Shown here in pieces: positions 7,458 through 15,105 of a stretch of DNA of 37,418 nucleotides; the stretch's first letter is position 1; the number at the start of each line of letters is the position of its first letter. The stretch lies in the NCBI GenBank assembly GCA_021772755.1, contig JAJFLJ010000167.1:1-37418 (forward strand), read 5' to 3'. This DNA is from Candidatus Sumerlaeota bacterium. Its GTDB lineage: Bacteria > Sumerlaeota > Sumerlaeia > SLMS01 > JAHLLQ01. The position numbers and the translations under genes are program-made. The notes under the pieces were generated by a model that saw nothing but the letters and a program-made list of their open reading frames with translations, ran no database searches and was not told where the DNA came from.

Positions 7458-9197
7458 TCAGTCCCCGTCCTCCGACATCGTGTCGGACTCGGTGGAGGGG
7501 CGCAGAAGGGGGATCGTCATGGTGAACGTCGTGCCGGCGTTGAGCTCGGACTCCACCTTCATGGAGCCGCCCATGTCCTCGATCACCTTCTTGCACATGG
7601 GCAGACCGAGTCCCGTTCCGCCGGACCCCTTCGTGGTGAAGAAGGGAAGGAAGACGCGCTCCAGCTTGTCCGGCTCGATTCCCGATCCGTTGTCCCGCAC
7701 GCGGATCATGAGGGAGTCGTCCCCGAGCAGCTCCGTCGAAACGACGACGGACCCCTCGCCGTGGGAGATCGCCTCGAGCGCGTTGACGATCAGGTTCATC
7801 AGCGTGCGCTGGAGGCCGGTTCCGTCGACGGGCCGGGGGGCGAGTTCCTCTTCGAGATCGAGCTCCAGCGTGACGCCCTTGCTGACGAGCTCCCCCTCCA
7901 CGTCTTCCGCGGTGCGGCAGATCAGGTCGTTGACGTCGATGGTTTCGAGACGGATCTTCCGGTCGGTGGAGTACTCGAGCATGTCCTGGACGAGGCGCGC
8001 GATCTTGTCGATGCCGCGGCTGACCACGCCCCAGGACTCGATGGTGCTTTCGATGTTCTTTCTCTCGATGGCGCGGTCGAGAAGATCGCGTCCGCCCTTC
8101 ATGAGCAGCAGGATGTTCTTCACGTTGTGGCTGATACCGGCGACGGTCTCGCCGACGGCGGCGAGACGCGCGCGGTGGGCGGCCTCGCGGCGCATTCTCT
8201 GGTTCTCGACGAAGGCGCTCAGCTCGTTGGCGACGACGGTGACGAACTCGAGGTCCGGACGGCCGAACGCGGCGCCCTGCGCCGACATCTCGACGTGGAG
8301 AATGCCCATGACGTGGTCGCTCTGGATCATGGGAACGCAGATCGCCGAGCGAATGCGGTTCATGATGATCGATTCGCTCTCGACGAAGCGGTCGTCCGCC
8401 TGCGCGTCCTGGGTCAGAACGGCCACCTTGCGGGACATGACCTCCTGCATGATGGCGCGGGAGATGATGACGGGCTGGGACGTGATGGGCGAGTCGGAGT
8501 AGCGCACCGCCGAGAGGTCGAGCTCGGTGGACTCGCGGCTGAAACGCGTCATGATGACGCCGCGGTCGGGCTGGACGATGCGAAAGACGAGTTCGAGAAC
8601 GCGCTCGCAGACGGTCTTCTCGTTCTCGCCGTCCGATTCGCGCAGCAGTTCGGAGAGCTTGTAGAGCGCGGCCAGCCGCCTGTACAGCCGGGCCGGGTCC
8701 TCCGGCGAACCCGCCTTGCCGGGTTCGTAGTCGAAGAAGGAGGACTTGTCGCTGAGGCGGCTGATCTCCTCGTGCTCGAGAATGGCCTTGGAGGACGCGG
8801 AACTGGCGTCGTGCTCCTCGTCGGCGAACTCGACGATGCTCATGCCGGAGGGTCCGGCGGAATCGCCCTGGGTCGGCGACTGGCTGGGCGACTCGTTGCG
8901 GAACTCGAACTCGATGTTCCCGAAGATCACCTGGTCGCGGTGGTGGAGCGTCATCTGCGTGATGCGCTCGCCGTTGACCTGGGTTCCGTTGGAGGAGTTC
9001 AGGTCCTGGAGGATGTGGAACGTGCCGCGCTTGTCGATACGGGCGTGGAACCGCGAGATCGAATCGAGGCCGACGACGATGGTATTGGAGGGATGGCGGC
9101 CGACGGTCGCGGAATCCTTGAGCTCGTAGACGTCGAGCAACCCGGACGCTTTGGTGCGGGGGACCAGCCGGGCGGTCAGTTTGTCGTCTGGTGTCAT
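7458..9197 (-). CDS. FHA-GAF sensor histidine kinase, cytoplasmic
   Basis: This is a 579-residue protein without membrane segments. An FHA domain (about 20-105) has TVGRHPSNTIVV, SRFHARI and LNSSNGTQVNG, the residues that bind phosphothreonine. A GAF domain follows (about 165-330). The dimerisation region has the motif GISHNVKNILLLMKGG with His357 as the likely phosphoacceptor. The ATPase domain has the N box NLIVNALEA, G1 DNGSGI, F box FLPFFTTK and G2 GGTGLGLPMCKK, all intact. No response regulator is encoded beside it, so it is an orphan kinase. The N-terminal FHA implies that it is recruited by a phosphothreonine protein, plausibly a target of one of the Ser/Thr kinases in this region; that link is inference. 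It lies 21 bases after the PEGA lipoprotein and 7 bases before the repeat protein, so the three are probably one operon. Confidence 0.95.
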   Translation of the reverse strand: MTPDDKLTARLVPRTKASGLLDVYELKDSATVGRHPSNTIVVGLDSISRFHARIDKRGTFHILQDLNSSNGTQVNGERITQMTLHHRDQVIFGNIEFEFRNESPSQSPTQGDSAGPSGMSIVEFADEEHDASSASSKAILEHEEISRLSDKSSFFDYEPGKAGSPEDPARLYRRLAALYKLSELLRESDGENEKTVCERVLELVFRIVQPDRGVIMTRFSRESTELDLSAVRYSDSPITSQPVIISRAIMQEVMSRKVAVLTQDAQADDRFVESESIIMNRIRSAICVPMIQSDHVMGILHVEMSAQGAAFGRPDLEFVTVVANELSAFVENQRMRREAAHRARLAAVGETVAGISHNVKNILLLMKGGRDLLDRAIERKNIESTIESWGVVSRGIDKIARLVQDMLEYSTDRKIRLETIDVNDLICRTAEDVEGELVSKGVTLELDLEEELAPRPVDGTGLQRTLMNLIVNALEAISHGEGSVVVSTELLGDDSLMIRVRDNGSGIEPDKLERVFLPFFTTKGSGGTGLGLPMCKKVIEDMGGSMKVESELNAGTTFTMTIPLLRPSTESDTMSEDGD

Positions 9198-9218
9198 GGC
9201 AATGGCATCCGGCCGCCG

Positions 9219-9599
9219 TCAGGACCCGGCGAATTCGGGCGCCGGAAGGTCGGACACGGGCTTCATGTCGAAATGCACGCGCTGAGTGTCGTAAACGTTG
9301 AAGGGCATGGCCTCCAAGAGGAGGTCCATGGGCGGCCAGAGCCAGACGGGGGCGCGGAAGCGCTCGCGCACGATGGCGGTCTCGTGGCCGTCCAGTTCCG
9401 CCTGAAAGTCGTAGTACCAGTGCCAGGTGAAGGGCATCTCGACGGGCGCCCGGCCCAAGTGCACGTCGTTCATGTGAACGTCGGCGCCGGGGGGGTCGGA
9501 GGTGACGACGACCTTGCTTCGAACGCAGCCGGTCGCGGCGGCGCAAAGCGCCAGAATCGCCGCCAGGGAGAGATGTACTGCCCGAATGCGAGTTTTCAT
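9219..9599 (-). CDS. PEGA-domain lipoprotein
   Basis: This is a 126-residue protein. Its N-terminus MKTRIRAVHLSLAAILALCAAATGC is a lipoprotein-type signal with a relaxed lipobox (ATGC), so it is probably membrane anchored at that Cys. A short PEGA-like module follows, with VVVTSDPPGADVHMNDVHLG as the hallmark. The remainder is aromatic (TWHWYYDFQAEL, VWLWPPMDLL) and ends in a Pro-rich tail. PEGA modules occur in surface and wall-associated proteins and often sit beside kinases in complex bacteria, but no enzymatic role is known. It is the first gene of the minus-strand run 9599 > 5768, directly upstream of the FHA histidine kinase. ATG at 9599 is the only sensible start. Confidence 0.85.
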   Translation of the reverse strand: MKTRIRAVHLSLAAILALCAAATGCVRSKVVVTSDPPGADVHMNDVHLGRAPVEMPFTWHWYYDFQAELDGHETAIVRERFRAPVWLWPPMDLLLEAMPFNVYDTQRVHFDMKPVSDLPAPEFAGS

Positions 9600-9686
9600 T
9601 GCCGGTTCCGTCTCGGAGTCACCTGACGACAGGTTGCTTGGCTCCGTTCAGGTGTCAAGGAGTGTGGCTCCCGGGACGGTTTCGCC

Positions 9687-9723
9687 AAAGAAAAACGGCC
9701 CGGTCGGGAATCCGACCGGGCCG
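9687..9723 (-). terminator. Rho-independent terminator after the 1732-residue propeller gene
   Basis: A perfect 12-bp stem (CGGCCCGGTCGG / CCGACCGGGCCG) with loop GAAT occupies 9696-9723. Read on the minus strand it is followed by TTTTTCTTT. It lies 25 bases past the stop of the large gene ending at 9748 and insulates it from the PEGA lipoprotein gene. Confidence 0.92.
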
Positions 9724-9747
9724 CATGGACTTGGAGAGGGGTGTGGC

Positions 9748-12700
9748 CTACTTCGGAGGCTCGGGGGCTCCGGGCTGGAAGAAGTAGGCGGCGCCGACAC
9801 GCGACGATCTGGTGGCGATCCACGGTGCGGTGCGGGCAAGAGGGGCGCCCGACATCAGCGTGAGGCCGGAGATCGATACGTCCGTGCCGTTGTAGGCGTT
9901 GCTCGTGGGGAACTCCGCCACGTACTTGGCGACTTCCACGCCGCCGGGCACCGGTCCCTTCACGACGGCTTCCGGCGCCATGAAGAGATGGGCCGCTCCG
10001 GCGTTGCTGTCGCCGTCGTCGTCATAGGGTGCGCCGGCGCCGACGAACAGCGTGCCGCCGGTGACGCCCTTGAAGAGAATGTCGCTCGTGCAGCTGACCG
10101 AGACGCCCGAGTAGCCGAGCTGGGCGTTGGCCTGGGGCACGTCCGCCTTGAGCTTGCTGGTTTCGACGACGCTGCCGGGGCCGAACACCTTGAAGACGTA
10201 GACGGCGCCGGAATTGGTCGCGCCTTCGTCCTCGCCGGGAGCGCCGACGACGATGTTGTCCTCGCAGATATCGACGGCCGCGCCGAACCGGTCGCCGGAC
10301 CCGCCGTCCGCCGCGTTGATCTTGAAGCCGGAGGACCAGACCCCCAGCTCGCGGAAGAAGACGTAGACCGAGCCGGAGCTCGAACCCGCATCGTCATCGC
10401 CGGGCGAACCGACGACCGCGATGTCGCCGTCGATGGCCACGGCGTCGCCGAAGGAGTCGCCGCCGCTGGCGTCCGCTGCGGTGAGATGGACTTCTTCCGT
10501 CCATCCCGATCCGCCCTTGACGACTCCGCGCACGAAGATCGTGGCGGCGCCGCGGCTGGACGCGTTCGGAGCGCCGACGATGGCCGTGTCGTTGCAGATG
10601 TCCACGGACCAGCCGGACTTGTCGAAGTGGTCGATCTCGCTGCCCAGGAGAATGGCCTCTTCGGACCATTCGCCGGAGCCCGCGCCCTTGGTGCCGCCGC
10701 GGGTGTAGATGTACGCGCCGCCGGAAGTGGAACCGGCCGCGTCGCGAAGGGGAGCGCCGACGATGATGGAATCGCCGGACATCTCGACGGAGTAGCCGAA
10801 GTAGTCGCCGCTACTGCCGTCGGAAGCGGTCAGACGGGCGGACGTCGAGTACGTGGTCGCTCCATCGTGGCTGGCCACGGTGACCGCCCCGGAGGAGCTG
10901 CCGAGATCGTCGGCGGAGGGAGAGCCGATGACTGCCGTGTCGCCGCAAAGCGCGACCGACTGGCCGAAGCGGTCCTGCTCGCCGCCGGTCTCGTCTTCGG
11001 TGAACCGTCCATCGGCGGAGTCCACGGCACCCGTTGCGCCCGGGCACTCGCAGGAACCCGGATCGACGGGAGGCTCCTCGTCCTCGCCGATGCGAAGCGC
11101 AAGACCGCCGACCGCCAGACCGTGCTCGCCGATAAAGACGGGGAACGCCGCCAGGGAGGTGGGGCCGCCCTTTTCCGGGTCGCTCTCGCCGAGAACGACC
11201 TCGTAGAGTTCGCCTTCGCCGAAGGGCCCGAAGTCGGTCGCGTAGTAGAGACGACCGTCGAGATCGAATTCCAGCCCGAAGCCGATGCCCGGAAGCGTAT
11301 CGATGAACTCGAACCCGAATTCGCCGATCCTCCAGAACAGTGAATCTTCCGAAGGCAGCTTGCCGGGGTCGTCGTGAATGTCGCTGACGACGTAGAGAAC
11401 CCCTTCGTCATCCGCTGCGATGCCGAAGATATGGGCTTCGATGACGTTGTCCGGGTCGTCGAAACTCGCGGTGACGAGACCCGTTGCCGGGTCGAGGACG
11501 CCGATGGTGGAGAGAATCAGAGGATCCTCCAACTGCTTGCCGATATCGAAGCTGGCGACGGAGACCGCGACCAGGTAGGTCCCATCCACGATTTCGATGT
11601 CGGTGACGCCCTCGACTTCCAGGCCGCCGCCATTGCCCTTCGGGGGAAGACCGAGATCGAACGTCAGCTCGACGGGATCGCCGATGAAGTCGCCCGTCTC
11701 CAGATCGAACCGCACGCCAGCCTGCGGGCCGGGGCGGCCTTTGGCGTTCCGTCCGTGGGCGCGATCACCGCTCTTGAACAGGAAGGGACTGCTGATGGCG
11801 TAGCCCGTGCCGGTGTCGTTATCGATGTCGAAGTCCTCCATGCCGCAGAACTCGGCGACATCGCCCTTCTCGAAGCTGCATTCGAGCGTCGAGATGTAGT
11901 CGATGGAGGCGTCGAAGGTGCTGATCTCGTAGAAGTCGTCGTCGAAGTAGGCGCCGATCACGAGCGTGGACTCGGGGCGCGACGGAGGAACGTCGCCGAC
12001 CCATGCCAGGCCGGAGATGAAGTCGTCGATGGAAGCAAGCGGCGGTCCGATGGGAGGACCCTTCGGCGCACTGGAGAATGCCGACTTGATGCTAAGGATG
12101 AATGAGAGGTCGTAGACGTGCGACACGGGGACAGGAGGAGCATCGAATTCGATGCTGGACCCGTAGAGCGTCTCCCCGAGTTCGCCACCGAATTCAAGGC
12201 CCCAGAAATTCTCACCCATAGGCGGACCTGGGAAAACGGATCCGCTGCCCAGTTCATAGAGAGCGAGAATCGACTCGCCGGAACCGAAAACGAGCTTCGC
12301 GTCCTTCCCGCCCAACTCTCCGGTAACCATCAGAAACAGCTCGATGCCTGAACCCTTCGTAATAACGAGGCCCGCAGGAATCTCGGCCATGGCCGTGACA
12401 GCGGTGAAGGGGGGAATGTCGAGCGGTTCGATCAGGTCCACGAAGCCGGTGGCAGGATCGAGAATCCCCGCCCAGGTCTCGCCCGCTCCGGGAGAGGGAG
12501 GGTCCTCGCCCTTCGGAAGAAAGTCCTCGAACGCGACCATCGCGAGCAACCGCCCGTCGGAGAGGACCTCGATGTCCGTGACGAAGGGCAGAAGGTCCGG
12601 GAACGCCGGGGATACCTCGCCGTCCAGGAACGGGAGGATCGTCTTGGGCGACCCGATGGGCTCGACGGTCTCCATGTCGAACGTCTGGATGGACGGGAAG

Positions 12701-14946
12701 GGGAAACCGATGCCGATCTTCTCGGACTTCGCGAAGAAGAACGGGAAGCTGACGGCGTAGCCAACGCCCGCCGCGTTGTCGTAGTCGATGTCCATTGCGC
12801 CACAGAAGAACGGCGGCGGCGAAAAGCCCTTGGGGAAGAAGAAGTCGCCGTTGCAGGGCAGCTCGCCGCGGAAGTCGAACTCGCCTTCGACGAGATCGAC
12901 GTCGAAGATGCTGGCGGGCGGCCCCTCGACCCCGAAGCTGGAGGCGTAGAGCCCCGGCGTCAGGGGATTCCCGGGACCGGCAGTGGTGGGAAGACTGCTG
13001 AGAGCGACGCAGTCGTCCACTTCGGTGAACCCGACGAAGAAGAAGTCGAGGAAGCCGTCCCCCTTGCGTTGAGGATTCTGGAGCGGCCAGCCTTCGATGC
13101 GGAACAGATCGGCGAAGTCGCCGCCGCCTTTTCGCAATTCGAAGGGCGTCGTTCCGTAGAGATCGCCGGCGAAGAACTCAAGGCCGCCGCAGGGAGGACC
13201 GAATTCGGAGAGCAGGATCAGTTCGTTGTCGTTCCCGGGGCCGAAATCGTAGAGGCCCCAGTAATAGGACCCGAATTCGCCCTTGAAAGGAATGTTCTCC
13301 GTCACGAAGAAGAGAACGGTTCCGTCCGGCCCGTCGGCGAAGGCCATGCCCGCCACGGAGCCGAAGCCGGGTGACAGTTCGAGATCCTCGTCGGGACTGG
13401 TCGTGCCATCGGTGTCGATCGAGGCGAAACCGGTGGAGACGGGACCGCCGCCCTTTTCGTCCAGGAAGACCTCGTAGGCGCCCCAAAGGGTTCCGTTATG
13501 CCATTCGATATCCGTGAACCGCCCGTCCGCGATGCCGGGGTTGCCCTTCGCGAAGGGGGGGGAAATCGGAACCGTATCGATCACGGAACCATCGGCCATA
13601 TCGACGGAATACAGGAACTGGCCGAGGAACTCCCCCGGTCCCCCCTTCGGGACGTCGATGAATTCGTAGAGCTCCACGACGGCGTAGCCGATGGACGTTG
13701 CATGGTCGATGTCGAAGGCGATGAAATCGCAGTCGAACTCGCCGGGGCCGCCCTTTAGGGTCAGGCCGATGCAGTCGAGAATGGTCGCGAGCGCCGAGTT
13801 TCCGTTCAGGTGGTTGACCGTGTTCAGATCGCCCTCGTCGCCCATGGCGATCAGACCGCCGAGATCGACGGGCGGCGGTGGCGGAGGTTCCGGAAGGACG
13901 CAATCGAGCGGTGCGGAAGCGACGCCGCCAACAGGCGAGGAACTCACGATCGCGAAGAGATCGACTTCCGTCGTGGCGAACACCATGTCGTACCCGACGG
14001 TCACGCAGGAACCGGGAGCGATGGTTTCCTCGAAGACGATGTGCAGCCCCAGGTCCTCGAATCCCTGGTCCCCGTCACCGGGGTTGTCGTAGATCCAGTT
14101 CAACTCCTCGCCGTCGCTGATTTCGAAATAGGCGTTGCCGGGTTCGCCGCAGAAACCGCCGCCGCCCTTCGTCGCGCGCTGAAGCCCCTTGTCACTCCCG
14201 CCCAGACCGTCGCAGGAGCCTGCCGAGAGAACGGCATCGAGGTTGTCGGTCACCAGGGCGACGGACAGACCTTCGCCGGGAAGCGTCTTGGGAGGTCCAC
14301 CCTCGAAGCAGGGGAAAAGGTCCTCGACGCCGATGGCGACACCGACCGGATCGAGATTGGAGTTAAACGCGGACGTCACGTCGTTGAACGTGCTGGTCGT
14401 GCTACAGTCCGAGACGACCTTTTCGCCCCCCTCGGGGCTGCCCTGGTCGGGATCGTAGGTATCGAAATAGCGGACGGTCGTCCCGGTCGAGCCGGTGTTG
14501 ACCAGAATCGTCTCGATGTGAAGGACGTTCGTACCGGGCGGGATCGAGTACTGGCGGAGGAACTCGACCGGCTGGTCGACGGTTATCCCCTTCACGGGGA
14601 CGAATCCCTCGAACGTGCCGCGTACGTTGACCGTGTCTCCGTCGCGCCAGACGCGGACGGGAATGTCGGCATCCCCCTCATTGGGGTTCTGGTTGTAGGC
14701 GAAGGATGGTTCGAAGTCGGAGGTCTGGAAGCCGAAATGCGAGACTGGCGTCCCGGGGTTGAAGAAATCGCGGCCCCCGAATTCCGCCAACTGAATGGCG
14801 CCACTGCGACCATCGATTTCGATCGTGAAGGACCCGTTGGTCAGAGTCTGGTCGGGATCGATCTGGGCCAGCGCCCCGCCTGGAGCGGCGAACATGGCGG
14901 AGCCCGTCAAGAGTGCCGCTGCGAGCGGCAAACGTCTCAGTGTCAT
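9748..14946 (-). CDS. Giant secreted propeller protein with C-terminal FG-GAP blades and KG-rich loops
   Basis: This is a 1732-residue protein with a signal peptide (LPLAAALLTGSAMFAAPGGALAQ). Residues 29-355 form a beta-sandwich-like domain ending in a poly-Pro linker. Residues about 360-1290 contain three long repeats, each opening with a DxDIDxxxxxGYA-type strand (FDIDHATSIGYAVV, MDIDYDNAAGVGYAV, FDIDNDTGTGYAIS) and carrying a later TDIE motif. The C-terminal 430 residues hold about seven FG-GAP blades (DRFGQSVALCGDTAVIGSP, DYFGYSVEMSGDSIIVGAP, and so on). About 22 Lys-Gly dipeptides, often KGG or KGPG, sit in loops throughout. No enzyme signature or C-terminal sorting signal is visible; a surface or extracellular adhesive or binding role is a guess. 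ATG at 14946 gives the signal peptide and is preceded by GAGGTCAAGGAG; the frame is open further upstream. Confidence 0.88.
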   Translation of the reverse strand: MTLRRLPLAAALLTGSAMFAAPGGALAQIDPDQTLTNGSFTIEIDGRSGAIQLAEFGGRDFFNPGTPVSHFGFQTSDFEPSFAYNQNPNEGDADIPVRVWRDGDTVNVRGTFEGFVPVKGITVDQPVEFLRQYSIPPGTNVLHIETILVNTGSTGTTVRYFDTYDPDQGSPEGGEKVVSDCSTTSTFNDVTSAFNSNLDPVGVAIGVEDLFPCFEGGPPKTLPGEGLSVALVTDNLDAVLSAGSCDGLGGSDKGLQRATKGGGGFCGEPGNAYFEISDGEELNWIYDNPGDGDQGFEDLGLHIVFEETIAPGSCVTVGYDMVFATTEVDLFAIVSSSPVGGVASAPLDCVLPEPPPPPPVDLGGLIAMGDEGDLNTVNHLNGNSALATILDCIGLTLKGGPGEFDCDFIAFDIDHATSIGYAVVELYEFIDVPKGGPGEFLGQFLYSVDMADGSVIDTVPISPPFAKGNPGIADGRFTDIEWHNGTLWGAYEVFLDEKGGGPVSTGFASIDTDGTTSPDEDLELSPGFGSVAGMAFADGPDGTVLFFVTENIPFKGEFGSYYWGLYDFGPGNDNELILLSEFGPPCGGLEFFAGDLYGTTPFELRKGGGDFADLFRIEGWPLQNPQRKGDGFLDFFFVGFTEVDDCVALSSLPTTAGPGNPLTPGLYASSFGVEGPPASIFDVDLVEGEFDFRGELPCNGDFFFPKGFSPPPFFCGAMDIDYDNAAGVGYAVSFPFFFAKSEKIGIGFPFPSIQTFDMETVEPIGSPKTILPFLDGEVSPAFPDLLPFVTDIEVLSDGRLLAMVAFEDFLPKGEDPPSPGAGETWAGILDPATGFVDLIEPLDIPPFTAVTAMAEIPAGLVITKGSGIELFLMVTGELGGKDAKLVFGSGESILALYELGSGSVFPGPPMGENFWGLEFGGELGETLYGSSIEFDAPPVPVSHVYDLSFILSIKSAFSSAPKGPPIGPPLASIDDFISGLAWVGDVPPSRPESTLVIGAYFDDDFYEISTFDASIDYISTLECSFEKGDVAEFCGMEDFDIDNDTGTGYAISSPFLFKSGDRAHGRNAKGRPGPQAGVRFDLETGDFIGDPVELTFDLGLPPKGNGGGLEVEGVTDIEIVDGTYLVAVSVASFDIGKQLEDPLILSTIGVLDPATGLVTASFDDPDNVIEAHIFGIAADDEGVLYVVSDIHDDPGKLPSEDSLFWRIGEFGFEFIDTLPGIGFGLEFDLDGRLYYATDFGPFGEGELYEVVLGESDPEKGGPTSLAAFPVFIGEHGLAVGGLALRIGEDEEPPVDPGSCECPGATGAVDSADGRFTEDETGGEQDRFGQSVALCGDTAVIGSPSADDLGSSSGAVTVASHDGATTYSTSARLTASDGSSGDYFGYSVEMSGDSIIVGAPLRDAAGSTSGGAYIYTRGGTKGAGSGEWSEEAILLGSEIDHFDKSGWSVDICNDTAIVGAPNASSRGAATIFVRGVVKGGSGWTEEVHLTAADASGGDSFGDAVAIDGDIAVVGSPGDDDAGSSSGSVYVFFRELGVWSSGFKINAADGGSGDRFGAAVDICEDNIVVGAPGEDEGATNSGAVYVFKVFGPGSVVETSKLKADVPQANAQLGYSGVSVSCTSDILFKGVTGGTLFVGAGAPYDDDGDSNAGAAHLFMAPEAVVKGPVPGGVEVAKYVAEFPTSNAYNGTDVSISGLTLMSGAPLARTAPWIATRSSRVGAAYFFQPGAPEPPK

Positions 14947-14975
14947 CTCCTTGACCTCATGGTTTCGCGGATGCG

Positions 14976-15054
14976 CTGGCGCAGACAGGCAAAAACAGGG
15001 GTTCCAGACGGGACGTCCCCGATGGAGGCTTGTCGAATCGTGAGTCTGCGCCAG
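14976..15054. promoter_or_regulatory. 11-bp inverted repeat in the leader of the giant propeller gene
   Basis: CTGGCGCAGAC at 14976-14986 is the exact reverse complement of GTCTGCGCCAG at 15044-15054. The 57 bases between them include the palindrome GGGACGTCCC. In the minus-strand transcript the 3' arm ends about 29 bases before the ATG at 14946. It could be a leader stem-loop or paired operator sites. It sits in the 159-base gap between two co-oriented genes. Confidence 0.4.
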
Positions 15055-15105
15055 ACATCGGGATTGGAGCGGATGCCCGGGGCGCATGTCACGCAAAAAA
15101 ACGAT

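Noticed and set aside
7356-9626. Long plus-strand open frame opposite the FHA histidine kinase
   Set aside because: No domain or plausible start context; the minus-strand frame has complete FHA, GAF and kinase motifs.
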